A DNA stretch of 64,000 nucleotides, taken from Roseovarius arcticus (GTDB taxonomy: Bacteria > Pseudomonadota > Alphaproteobacteria > Rhodobacterales > Rhodobacteraceae). Each line of letters begins with the position of its first letter. Position 1 is the stretch's first letter. The notes under the pieces are model-generated. The model was not told the origin of the DNA. It did not search any database and saw nothing but the letters and a program-made list of their open reading frames with translations. Made by a program: the position numbers and the translations under genes. This document shows positions 8,176-16,481 of the stretch, piece after piece. The DNA lies in the NCBI RefSeq assembly GCF_006125015.1, contig NZ_SZZN01000001.1, forward strand, positions 3,348,001-3,412,000, written 5' to 3'.

Positions 8176-9372
8176 ATGGACAAGGTCGATATTTTGATCT
8201 CGGGTGGGGGCATTGCGGGCCTCACCGCGGCCTGTGCGTTTGGCAGTGCCGGGTTTTCCGCGCTGTGCGTCGATCCTGCCGTGCCAGTGACGACACGCGC
8301 AGCGGACGGCGCAGACCTGCGCAGCACCGCGTTCCTACAACCGGCTCAAGCGCTGCTAGAGCGCACTGGCCTCTGGGCGCGTCTCGCGCCGCACGCCACG
8401 CCCTTGCAGACCATGCGCATCATTGATGCCGGGGGGGTGGACGCCGCACCGCGCCTGTCGCGAAACTTTGACGCGTCTGAGCTGTCAGAGCTGCCCTTTG
8501 GCTGGAACCTGCCAAACTGGCTGCTGCGCCGCGAAATGCTGGCGCATATGGAGGGCCTGAAAAACGTGGAGTTTCGGCCCGGCATCGGCACCGATGGCCT
8601 GACGACGCGCGACGCGGAGGCACGCGTGCGACTGACCGACGGCAGCCATGTCCGCGCCCGGCTGGTGATTGCAGCAGATGGCCGCACCTCGCCTGTCAGG
8701 CGCAGCGCAGGCATCGACGTGCGCACGATCCGGTACGGGCAAAAGGCGCTCGCCTTTGCCGTCACACACCCGATCCCGCACAGCAATGTCTCGACCGAAA
8801 TTCATCGCAGCGGCGGTCCATTCACGCTGGTTCCGCTGCCCGATCACGAGGGAATGCCATCCTCAGCCGTCGTCTGGATGGAGCGCGGGACCGAGGCGCA
8901 GCGTCTTGCCGCGCTGGATACCGCAGATTTCGAGACTGAGGCGAGCGTGCGCAGCTGTCATGTACTGGGCCCGCTGACATTGGCGACGCGGCGCAGTGTC
9001 TGGCCGATCATCAGCCAGATTGCAGATCGCTACAGTACGCAGCGCGTCGCGCTGATTGCAGAGGCCGCGCATGTCATGCCGCCCATCGGCGCGCAGGGGC
9101 TGAACACCAGTCTTGCCGATCTGCACGCGCTGCTAGAACTGGCCGAGAAATCACCTGACACGCTGGGCGACGCTTTGATGCTGGACGCATACCACCGCGC
9201 CCGCCACACCGAAGTTGCCCTGCGTATGAGGGGGATCGACCTGCTGAACCGCGCGTCGATGATGGACGCCCAGCCCTTGCGCGACGCGCGTGCATTTGGG
9301 CTGAACGCGCTTCATGCGCTGGCCCCGGTCCGGCGCGGGTTGATGCGGCTGGGGATGGGCCGGACGCGCTGA
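8176..9372 (+). CDS. UbiH/UbiF/COQ6-family FAD-dependent hydroxylase
   Basis: A 398-residue flavoprotein monooxygenase of the aromatic hydroxylase family. The dinucleotide fold is ILISGGGIAGLTAACAFGSAG at the N-terminus, the NADPH/FAD motif is VIAADGRTSPVRR near residue 170, and the second FAD motif is PPIGAQGLNTSLADLHAL near residue 300. This layout is that of ring hydroxylases of ubiquinone biosynthesis. Which ring position it hydroxylates cannot be told from sequence, so no ubi symbol is given. GAGGCG lies just before the ATG. It converges with the aminotransferase gene six bases beyond its stop. Confidence 0.87.
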   Translation: MDKVDILISGGGIAGLTAACAFGSAGFSALCVDPAVPVTTRAADGADLRSTAFLQPAQALLERTGLWARLAPHATPLQTMRIIDAGGVDAAPRLSRNFDASELSELPFGWNLPNWLLRREMLAHMEGLKNVEFRPGIGTDGLTTRDAEARVRLTDGSHVRARLVIAADGRTSPVRRSAGIDVRTIRYGQKALAFAVTHPIPHSNVSTEIHRSGGPFTLVPLPDHEGMPSSAVVWMERGTEAQRLAALDTADFETEASVRSCHVLGPLTLATRRSVWPIISQIADRYSTQRVALIAEAAHVMPPIGAQGLNTSLADLHALLELAEKSPDTLGDALMLDAYHRARHTEVALRMRGIDLLNRASMMDAQPLRDARAFGLNALHALAPVRRGLMRLGMGRTR

Positions 9373-9378
9373 CGCGCC

Positions 9379-10506
9379 CTACAGCACCTTGTCCAGAACG
9401 CTACGCAGGCGGCCCAGCGCACCATCAACATCATATAGCTTGTCCAGGCCAAAGAGGCCCAGCCGGAAGGTGCGGAACTCTGCGCCCTCGCCGACTTGCA
9501 ACGGCACACCAGCTGCGATCTGCATCCCGGCGGCGGCGAACTTCTTGCCGTTCTGGATATCGGGATCGGACGTATAGCTGACCACCACGCCCGGCGCGCC
9601 AAACCCTTCGGCGGCGACCGACGCAACTCCACGCTCTTTCAGCATCTGGCGCGCACCATCGCCCAGCGCCCATTGCGCCTCGCGCAGCCGCTCAAAGCCG
9701 TACTCCTTGGTCTCGAGGATTGTATCACGAAAGGCGCGCAGGGCATCCGTGGGCATCGTCGCGTGATAGGCATGGCCGCCATTCTCATAGGCCTGCATGA
9801 TCTGGTGCCACTTTTTCAGATCCATCGCAAAGCTACTCGAGGTTGTCGTCTCTAGCCGGTCCACTGCACGCTGCGACATCATTACGAGGCCAGTGGAGGG
9901 CGACGCAGACCACCCCTTTTGCGGGGCCGATATCAGGACATCGACGCCCGTCGCCTTCATGTCGATCCATGCGCAGCCCGATGCGATGCAATCCAGCACC
10001 AAAAGCGCGCCGACCTCGTGCGCCGCATCAGCCATGGCCGTGATGTAGTCGTCGGGCAGGATGATGCCGGCTGACGTTTCCACATGGGGCGCGAATACCA
10101 CATCCGGCTTGACCTCGCGGATGCGCGCCGTCACCTCATCAATGGGTGCGGGCGCATATGGCGCGGTATCGCCATTGCCGGTCTGGCGGGCCATGCAGAC
10201 CGTCTGCTCGGACGTAAATTTGCCCGCGTCGAAAATCTGGCTCCAGCGATAGGAAAACCACCCGTTGCGCACGATCAAGGCGTGGGCATCGGTGCCGAAC
10301 TGGCGCGCGACCGCCTCCATCCCGTAGCTGCCACCACCGGGGATCAGGGCCACGGCGTCGGCGTGATACACCTCTTTCAGCAGACCTGAGATGTCGCGCA
10401 TCACGGTCTGGAAACTGGCAGACATGTGGTTCAGCGAGCGGTCGGTGAACACCACCGAATATTCCAGCAGGCCATCGGGATCGATATTGTCGAGAAGGGC
10501 GGTCAT
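9379..10506 (-). CDS. Class V pyridoxal-phosphate aminotransferase
   Basis: A 375-residue fold-type I PLP enzyme. The phosphate-binding GGGSYGMEA lies near residue 57, the cofactor aspartate is in VLDCIASGCAW near residue 172, and the Schiff-base lysine is K197 in SAPQKGWSAS. The family includes serine-glyoxylate, alanine-glyoxylate and purine catabolism aminotransferases; the substrate here is not clear. Two Lrp/AsnC regulators lie directly upstream on the same strand, about 62 bases away, so regulation by an amino acid is likely (inference). Its length is normal for the class and all cofactor residues are present, so it should be active. Confidence 0.85.
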   Translation of the reverse strand: MTALLDNIDPDGLLEYSVVFTDRSLNHMSASFQTVMRDISGLLKEVYHADAVALIPGGGSYGMEAVARQFGTDAHALIVRNGWFSYRWSQIFDAGKFTSEQTVCMARQTGNGDTAPYAPAPIDEVTARIREVKPDVVFAPHVETSAGIILPDDYITAMADAAHEVGALLVLDCIASGCAWIDMKATGVDVLISAPQKGWSASPSTGLVMMSQRAVDRLETTTSSSFAMDLKKWHQIMQAYENGGHAYHATMPTDALRAFRDTILETKEYGFERLREAQWALGDGARQMLKERGVASVAAEGFGAPGVVVSYTSDPDIQNGKKFAAAGMQIAAGVPLQVGEGAEFRTFRLGLFGLDKLYDVDGALGRLRSVLDKVL

Positions 10507-10568
10507 GGGGCGTCTCCTTTGCTATGCGTCATGGCTACCGCGCCGCGCGGGGATATTCCAGTGCCGCG

Positions 10569-11024
10569 TTAGATAGGGCCGGGTCTGCGTTCCTCGCTAA
10601 GGACGACGTTAGCCTCGACATCGCCAACGCCGGGCAAAGTCATGATGCGGCGGCGCAGGACACGCTCAAAATCACTGATATCGCGTGCCACCACTCGCAG
10701 GCGGTAATCATAAACACCCAAAATATGCTCGACGCTTTGCACCTCCGGGATGGCGCTGACGGCCCGCTCGAAATCATCGAGGCTAACGCGGCCCTTTGTC
10801 GCCAGCTTGACCCCCAGAAAAACGCTTACGCCAAAGCCTAAAAGCTCTCGGTCCAGATCTAGCCGCTGGCCCTTGATCACGCCGGTATCGTGCAGGCGCC
10901 TCACCCGCCGCCATGTCGCGGGCTGCGACAGGCCCAGTTTGCGGCCCAGCGCGCTGGCGCTTTGGGTGGCGTCCTGTACCAGTTCGCGCAATATACGGCG
11001 GTCCGTCTCGTCCAGCTCGATCAT
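10569..11024 (-). CDS. Lrp/AsnC family transcriptional regulator (second of a tandem pair)
   Basis: A 151-residue feast/famine regulator. The N-terminal helix-turn-helix is ILRELVQDATQSASALGRKLGLSQPATWRRVRRL, here given in part as GLSQPATWRRVRRL; the C-terminal RAM ligand-binding domain starts with FGVSVFLGVKL and contains VQSVEHILGVYDYRLRVVARD. It overlaps the neighbouring Lrp gene by four bases (ATGA), so the two are translated together. The likely target is the downstream aminotransferase gene, the divergent ilvC gene, or both; the effector amino acid is unknown. Confidence 0.93.
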   Translation of the reverse strand: MIELDETDRRILRELVQDATQSASALGRKLGLSQPATWRRVRRLHDTGVIKGQRLDLDRELLGFGVSVFLGVKLATKGRVSLDDFERAVSAIPEVQSVEHILGVYDYRLRVVARDISDFERVLRRRIMTLPGVGDVEANVVLSEERRPGPI

Positions 11025-11476
11025 ATTGGCAGCCCCTCGTCCGCCTTGATCCGCGCCATATGCATCAGCGCCTCGATATCGGTGATATGCGGCAGCGGCA
11101 GGATCGCTGTGCGATAAATGTGCTGATAATGCGCCATATCGCGCGCGATGACATAAAGGCGCAGATCGACCCGGCCCAGAAAGGTCTGGATTTCGATCAC
11201 CTCCGGCACCTCACGCGCTGCCGCAGTGAATTCGTCAAAGGCGCGCGGCTGGGTCTTATCCAGTTGCGCGCGCAGAGAGACTTCTACTTCGTACCCCAGC
11301 GCACGCCAGTCGATCACAGCGCGGTTGCCCAGGATCACGCCCTGAGCCTGCATCCGCTCTAACCGGCGGGCGCAGGTATTGGCCGTGACCCCCGCCAGTT
11401 CAGAAAGTTCTGCCTGCCCCAGCGCCGGATCATGCTGGTAGTGCCGTAGAATGCGCCGGTCTGTGTCGTCAAGCAT
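11021..11476 (-). CDS. Lrp/AsnC family transcriptional regulator (first of a tandem pair)
   Basis: A 151-residue Lrp/AsnC protein that opens MLDDTDRRILRHYQHDP, followed by a helix-turn-helix with ELAGVTANTCARRLERMQAQG and a RAM domain ending at about residue 145 (VDLRLYVIARDMAHYQ). It is divergent from ilvC with a 131-base AT-rich intergenic region and overlaps the second Lrp gene by four bases. Two different Lrp subunits from one transcript could form mixed oligomers. Control of ilvC and the aminotransferase is plausible from position only. Confidence 0.93.
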   Translation of the reverse strand: MLDDTDRRILRHYQHDPALGQAELSELAGVTANTCARRLERMQAQGVILGNRAVIDWRALGYEVEVSLRAQLDKTQPRAFDEFTAAAREVPEVIEIQTFLGRVDLRLYVIARDMAHYQHIYRTAILPLPHITDIEALMHMARIKADEGLPI

Positions 11477-11571
11477 GATTATCCCGCATATATCTTATTA
11501 TTAGCATGAATACTCAAAATATCAGGCCAATCAACCTGCTTTTGCATTTCCTCTCGGCCGTTATCCGTTAA

Positions 11572-12630
<1,059 letters not shown>

Positions 12631-12653
12631 TCGCCCACGATTAGGCATAAAAT

Positions 12654-12682
12654 GGGGCATCCGGTCGCCGGGTGCCCCTTTT
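12654..12682 (+). terminator. Rho-independent terminator of ilvC
   Basis: An 11-base-pair stem (GGGGCATCCGG with CCGGGTGCCCC, one G-U pair) around a TCG loop is followed by TTTT, 23 bases past the ilvC stop codon. Confidence 0.8.
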
Positions 12683-12710
12683 CACGTAGTCCCCCCCGGG
12701 AGCGCCGCGC

Positions 12711-13643
12711 ATGACCACCACGCCCATTGCCCCGATCAATTGGCTGCGCCTTGCCGCGCTAGGCCTTATGTTCGGCGCGGCCTTCATGTTTACGAGGCTC
12801 GCGCTCGACGGTGTCGGGCCGCGTCTGGTGGTGGCCTCGCGGCTCAGCCTTGGGGCGCTGCTCTTGCTGGTGATCGCCTATGCGCGCGGGTCCGGGTTGC
12901 CGCCCATCCGAGGCAACGGGTCCGGCACGGTCTGGGCCTTCGCCCTTGGCATGGGGCTGTTCACCAATGCGGTGCCGTTCTTCTTGCTCAGTTGGAGCCA
13001 GCAATTCGTCGCCTCCGGCTTTGCTGGGGTGTGTATGGCGATCGTGCCGTTGATGATCCTGCCGCTAGCGCATTTTCTGGTGCCCGGCGACAGAATGAAC
13101 CTGCGGCGGCTTATCGGATTTATCATTGGCACCTGCGGAGTCGTCGTGCTGATCGGCCCTGCCGCATTCTCAGCGTCGGGTGCCGAGTTTGAGCTGACAG
13201 CGCGCGTTGCCTGCATCATCGCTGCGCTATCCTATGCTATCGGGGCGATCCTGACGCGGCTCTGCCCGGCCGTGGATATGATCTCGCTCGCGGCGGCGGC
13301 GCTGACAATCGGCGCGGTGCTGTTCGTGCCCTACGCCCTGATGGTCGAAGGGATACCAGACAGCGTGCCAACCATCAGCCTCTTGGCGCTACTATACCTT
13401 GGCACATTTCCGACGGGTTTGGCCCAGTTGCTGCTCGTGCAGGTCATCCGCAGCGCCGGGCCAGTATTTATGTCCCTGCTGAATTATCAGGTACCGCTGT
13501 GGTCGATGCTACTGGGCATCGTGTTTCTGGGCGAGGAACTTCCGACGAACATCTACTGGGCGCTAACGCTGATTTTGATCGGCCTCGTCCTTAGTCAGGC
13601 GGGCGCATTACGGCGGCTATTTACGGGCCGCAAGGGGGCGTAG
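12711..13643 (+). CDS. EamA/DMT-superfamily transporter
   Basis: A 310-residue inner-membrane protein with about ten transmembrane helices in two EamA repeats (about residues 8-145 and 155-295). Repeat signatures are visible: FGAAFMFTRLALDG in the first and PVFMSLLNYQVPLWSMLLGI plus FLGEELPTNIYWALTLILIG in the second. Members usually export amino acids or other small metabolites. The position after ilvC is suggestive of amino-acid export but not evidence of it, because a terminator separates them. Its last 23 bases overlap the end of folP on the other strand. Confidence 0.88.
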   Translation: MTTTPIAPINWLRLAALGLMFGAAFMFTRLALDGVGPRLVVASRLSLGALLLLVIAYARGSGLPPIRGNGSGTVWAFALGMGLFTNAVPFFLLSWSQQFVASGFAGVCMAIVPLMILPLAHFLVPGDRMNLRRLIGFIIGTCGVVVLIGPAAFSASGAEFELTARVACIIAALSYAIGAILTRLCPAVDMISLAAAALTIGAVLFVPYALMVEGIPDSVPTISLLALLYLGTFPTGLAQLLLVQVIRSAGPVFMSLLNYQVPLWSMLLGIVFLGEELPTNIYWALTLILIGLVLSQAGALRRLFTGRKGA

Positions 13644-14652
13644 CCTGCCCGCCCGTCGAGGCCTGCCATAGCGCGATAGCTGCGCGCGTCGCGCCCACAT
13701 CATGCACGCGGACAATCTGCATCCCCTGAGCGATCCCAGCCAGTGCAACAGCGACTGAGCCGGGCATCCGGTCTGCGGCGTCTGGTGTGCCGCCGATCGT
13801 GCCGATAAATTTCTTGCGAGAGGCGCCCAGAAGGACGGGGCAACCAAGCCCGTGGAAAATGCTCAGGCGGCTAAGAAGCGTCAGGTTATGCGCCTGCGTT
13901 TTGCCAAAGCCGATGCCGGGGTCGACCACGATTTGCGCGCGCGGAATGCCTTGCGCCACCAGCACATCAATGCGGGCGGCGAGGAAGTCATATACGTCCA
14001 GCGTCACGTCGGCATAGACGGGGCTATCCTGCATCGTCTGCGGATCGCCCTGTGCGTGCATCACGCAAACCGGCAGACCAGCCTCGGCACAATAGGGCGC
14101 CAGGGCGGGGTCATAGGTGAAGCCGGACACGTCATTGACCAGCGCCGCGCCTGCGTTTGCCGCCGCAACGGCGACACCAGCCTTGCGCGTGTCGATTGAG
14201 ATAGGCACGTGCAGGCCCTCGCGGATAGCGCGGATGACAGGCGCTGTGCGCGCGATCTCGTCCGTCTCCGCCACGGGCAGTGCACCGGGGCGGGTCGATT
14301 CGCCGCCAACGTCGATGATATCTGCGCCCTGATCCGCCATCGTGCGGGCCTGCGCCAGTGCGGCGTCCGGCGCAATAAAGCGGCCCCCGTCCGAAAAGCT
14401 GTCAGGCGTCACGTTCAGGATGCCCATCAGGCGCGGTGTATCCCATGCGACGCCCGCGATAGGCGCGCGCGGGGTGGTCAGACGCTCCAGCGCATCACCG
14501 GGAATATCGCTTGCTGCGACCACTTCGCCTGCGCGTTCGCGCGTGATACGCTCGGCCCGGTCGAACCATGTCCAGCCGCCTGCGAGGGGTAGCGCACTTG
14601 CGGGGCGGACGGGATCGGTCTGCGCGATCGGGCGGTAGTAGACATAGCTCAT
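13621..14652 (-). CDS. folP: Dihydropteroate synthase
   Basis: A 343-residue enzyme that joins p-aminobenzoate to hydroxymethyl-dihydropterin pyrophosphate in folate synthesis. Conserved blocks are MGILNVTPDSFSDGGRF, DIIDVGGESTRPGA, ISIDTRKAGVA, LVNDVSGFTYD, IVVDPGIGFGKT and the C-terminal VRVHDVGATRAAI. The N-terminal 75 residues before the barrel are an extension longer than in enteric FolP. It lies four bases downstream of folB, an obvious operon of consecutive folate steps, and its 3' end overlaps the convergent transporter gene. Confidence 0.95.
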   Translation of the reverse strand: MSYVYYRPIAQTDPVRPASALPLAGGWTWFDRAERITRERAGEVVAASDIPGDALERLTTPRAPIAGVAWDTPRLMGILNVTPDSFSDGGRFIAPDAALAQARTMADQGADIIDVGGESTRPGALPVAETDEIARTAPVIRAIREGLHVPISIDTRKAGVAVAAANAGAALVNDVSGFTYDPALAPYCAEAGLPVCVMHAQGDPQTMQDSPVYADVTLDVYDFLAARIDVLVAQGIPRAQIVVDPGIGFGKTQAHNLTLLSRLSIFHGLGCPVLLGASRKKFIGTIGGTPDAADRMPGSVAVALAGIAQGMQIVRVHDVGATRAAIALWQASTGGQATPPCGP

Positions 14653-14656
14653 GACT

Positions 14657-15589
14657 TCACAGCCCCGACTGCGCGATGTCCTGCACCAAAATAGGCACCC
14701 GCGCGCCGTTTTCCGGCGGCGCCGCGTCGATCAGCAGTAGGTCGGACGCCTCCATGTGCGCGGAGAACCAAGCGGCCAGCGCGACCGGGTTATCCGGCCC
14801 CACTGTTGGACCATCGACAGCGTCCAGCACGATTTTGGACGGCGCCCAGACACTGATGCGACCGTTGCGCATGGCCCAGTCCAGCTCGGTCCGCGTATCA
14901 ACGACGACGCAGCGGTCATCGCGCCCTGCCAGCACCCACGCGTTCTGCTCAATGGCAAGTAGATCGACACGCCGCTGGGTCATTTTGTGGCCCGTTTGGG
15001 GCGGCATCGCCTCTGCACGGCCAACGCACAGAATCACAGGCTCGGCCCGCTTTTCCAACTGGTCCAGCCAGCGAATCAGGTTCGGTGATTTCACCGCCGC
15101 ATTGCTAAGGAAAACGACGTGCGGATGTGGCGCGGTATCGGCATGCGTGCCCACCACCCGCGTCGCCAGATCATCGACCGAGCGGACGATTTCAACGCCC
15201 AGCGCGCCCGGCCCGCGATCCAGCTTTTCGATACGCACGAAGGTCCGCACGGCCTGCGGCTCGGCCAGAATACGCTCGGCCACGTTCTCGGCCAATGTCT
15301 CCAGCAGGTTCAGGCGCTCTTCGGCCAGTTCGGCAGCGATCGCTTGCGTTACACGGTCATAGCTGAGGATACGGTCGACATCGTCGTCCAGATTGTCCCC
15401 CACCGGGCGCACCTCAACAACAACGTTAAAACATATACGCTGGGTGATGCCGCGCTCGGCCTGAAAGGCGCCAATTTCGACCTCGACGATGTGATCGCGC
15501 AGTGAAATCCGGTCCAAAGGGGCACCAGGCGCCGTTGCCGCCGCACGAGCGTCGGGATGGCCGAAGGCCAAGGTCGTCTCGTTACTCAT
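14657..15589 (-). CDS. folB: Dihydroneopterin aldolase fused to a degenerate amino-acid-kinase-like domain
   Basis: A 310-residue protein about two and a half times the usual FolB size. Residues 25-140 are the FolB tunnelling fold (ISLRDHIVEVEIGAFQAERG, NLLETLAENVAERIL), which cleaves dihydroneopterin to hydroxymethyl-dihydropterin. Residues about 155-310 match the general pattern of small amino-acid-kinase-fold proteins: HVVFLSNAAVKSP, HKMTQRRVDLLAIEQNAWVLAG, then ISVWAPSKIVLDA and GPDNPVALAAWFSAHMEA. The glycine-rich nucleotide motifs expected there (GGS, GGG) are absent, so kinase activity is doubtful. The ATG at MSNETTLAFG is chosen; the open frame upstream overlaps the next gene and looks non-coding. 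It is first in a folB-folP pair. Confidence 0.88.
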   Translation of the reverse strand: MSNETTLAFGHPDARAAATAPGAPLDRISLRDHIVEVEIGAFQAERGITQRICFNVVVEVRPVGDNLDDDVDRILSYDRVTQAIAAELAEERLNLLETLAENVAERILAEPQAVRTFVRIEKLDRGPGALGVEIVRSVDDLATRVVGTHADTAPHPHVVFLSNAAVKSPNLIRWLDQLEKRAEPVILCVGRAEAMPPQTGHKMTQRRVDLLAIEQNAWVLAGRDDRCVVVDTRTELDWAMRNGRISVWAPSKIVLDAVDGPTVGPDNPVALAAWFSAHMEASDLLLIDAAPPENGARVPILVQDIAQSGL

Positions 15590-15683
15590 CGCATGGCCCC
15601 TGATCGATGCGCCGCGAACACCCGCGTCCGCCGCGCAGTAGCACGGCCACGCGCGGCGCACAAATCCGCAAAGCGGGCTAGCC

Positions 15684-16304
15684 TCAGTTCTGCGAGAGGC
15701 GTGTGGGCTGTTTGTAGAAGTAATGAACCCCGATTGATGCCGTGCGAGGAAAGGCGCGCGCCCAGTTCGGATTGACCGCACGGGTGTGATAATGCGTAGC
15801 GCCGTGGGTCAGAGGGCGATTGGCGCCCTGCGCCATGATGCTGGCGATCTTGCTTACACGCTCGAACGCGCGCGGCTCGGCGATGACTTCGGCGCGGCCA
15901 TCGCAGGTATAGGTGAACTGGCAGCCATAGATCTGGCCGGTGCCCTGATTGATCACACCGCAGATCGAATTAGGATAGCGCGGGCTATCGACGCGGTTCA
16001 GGATCACCTCGGCGACGGCGAATTGGCCTTTGACCGTCTCGCCGCGTGCTTCGAAATACAGCGCCTCGGACAGGCAGCGCATATTGGCGTCGCCTTTTGC
16101 GGGGGCCTGCGCGTCCAGCCATTCGCGGGTATAGCCCGACGTGACGGCGGGATTCTTCAGATAGCTTGCGACGCGGGTTTGCGACATAGCCGTCAGGCCC
16201 CGCCGTTCCTGGCCCATTAGTTTGGCGATGGCGGTATCGGCACTTGCGGGTACGGCGGCAGCCAGCGACAAGACGAGAGAGATCAGACAAGATCTGCGAA
16301 ACAT
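15684..16304 (-). CDS. Secreted cell wall hydrolase, SleB type
   Basis: A 206-residue exported protein. MFRRSCLISLVLSLAAAVPASA is a clear Sec signal peptide. The Hydrolase_2 domain contains CLSEALYFEARGE near residue 77, whose glutamate is the predicted catalytic acid, then AVAEVILNRVDSPRYP and CQFTYTCDG, and ends with THYHTRAVNPNWAR. Members cleave peptidoglycan as SleB-like lytic enzymes in the periplasm. The start was placed at the signal peptide rather than at the longer open frame. Four cysteines in the mature part may form disulphides. It is divergent from nothing obvious: the pyruvate phosphate dikinase gene lies upstream on the same strand, 177 bases away. Confidence 0.88.
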   Translation of the reverse strand: MFRRSCLISLVLSLAAAVPASADTAIAKLMGQERRGLTAMSQTRVASYLKNPAVTSGYTREWLDAQAPAKGDANMRCLSEALYFEARGETVKGQFAVAEVILNRVDSPRYPNSICGVINQGTGQIYGCQFTYTCDGRAEVIAEPRAFERVSKIASIMAQGANRPLTHGATHYHTRAVNPNWARAFPRTASIGVHYFYKQPTRLSQN

Positions 16305-16481
16305 ACATAAACCTGCGAGCAACAAGGGGCGATGCCCCCCAAGATCACGGCGAGGTATAGTTTTTAGGCTCAAGGGTCCAGCCCACGCCGATTTCAGGCG
16401 GTTTTACGCCGCTTTTAGACTCTGGGCTAATGAGCAAAATCAATAGAAAAGCGTAGGATATCGCGGGCTTGCCGCATTATT

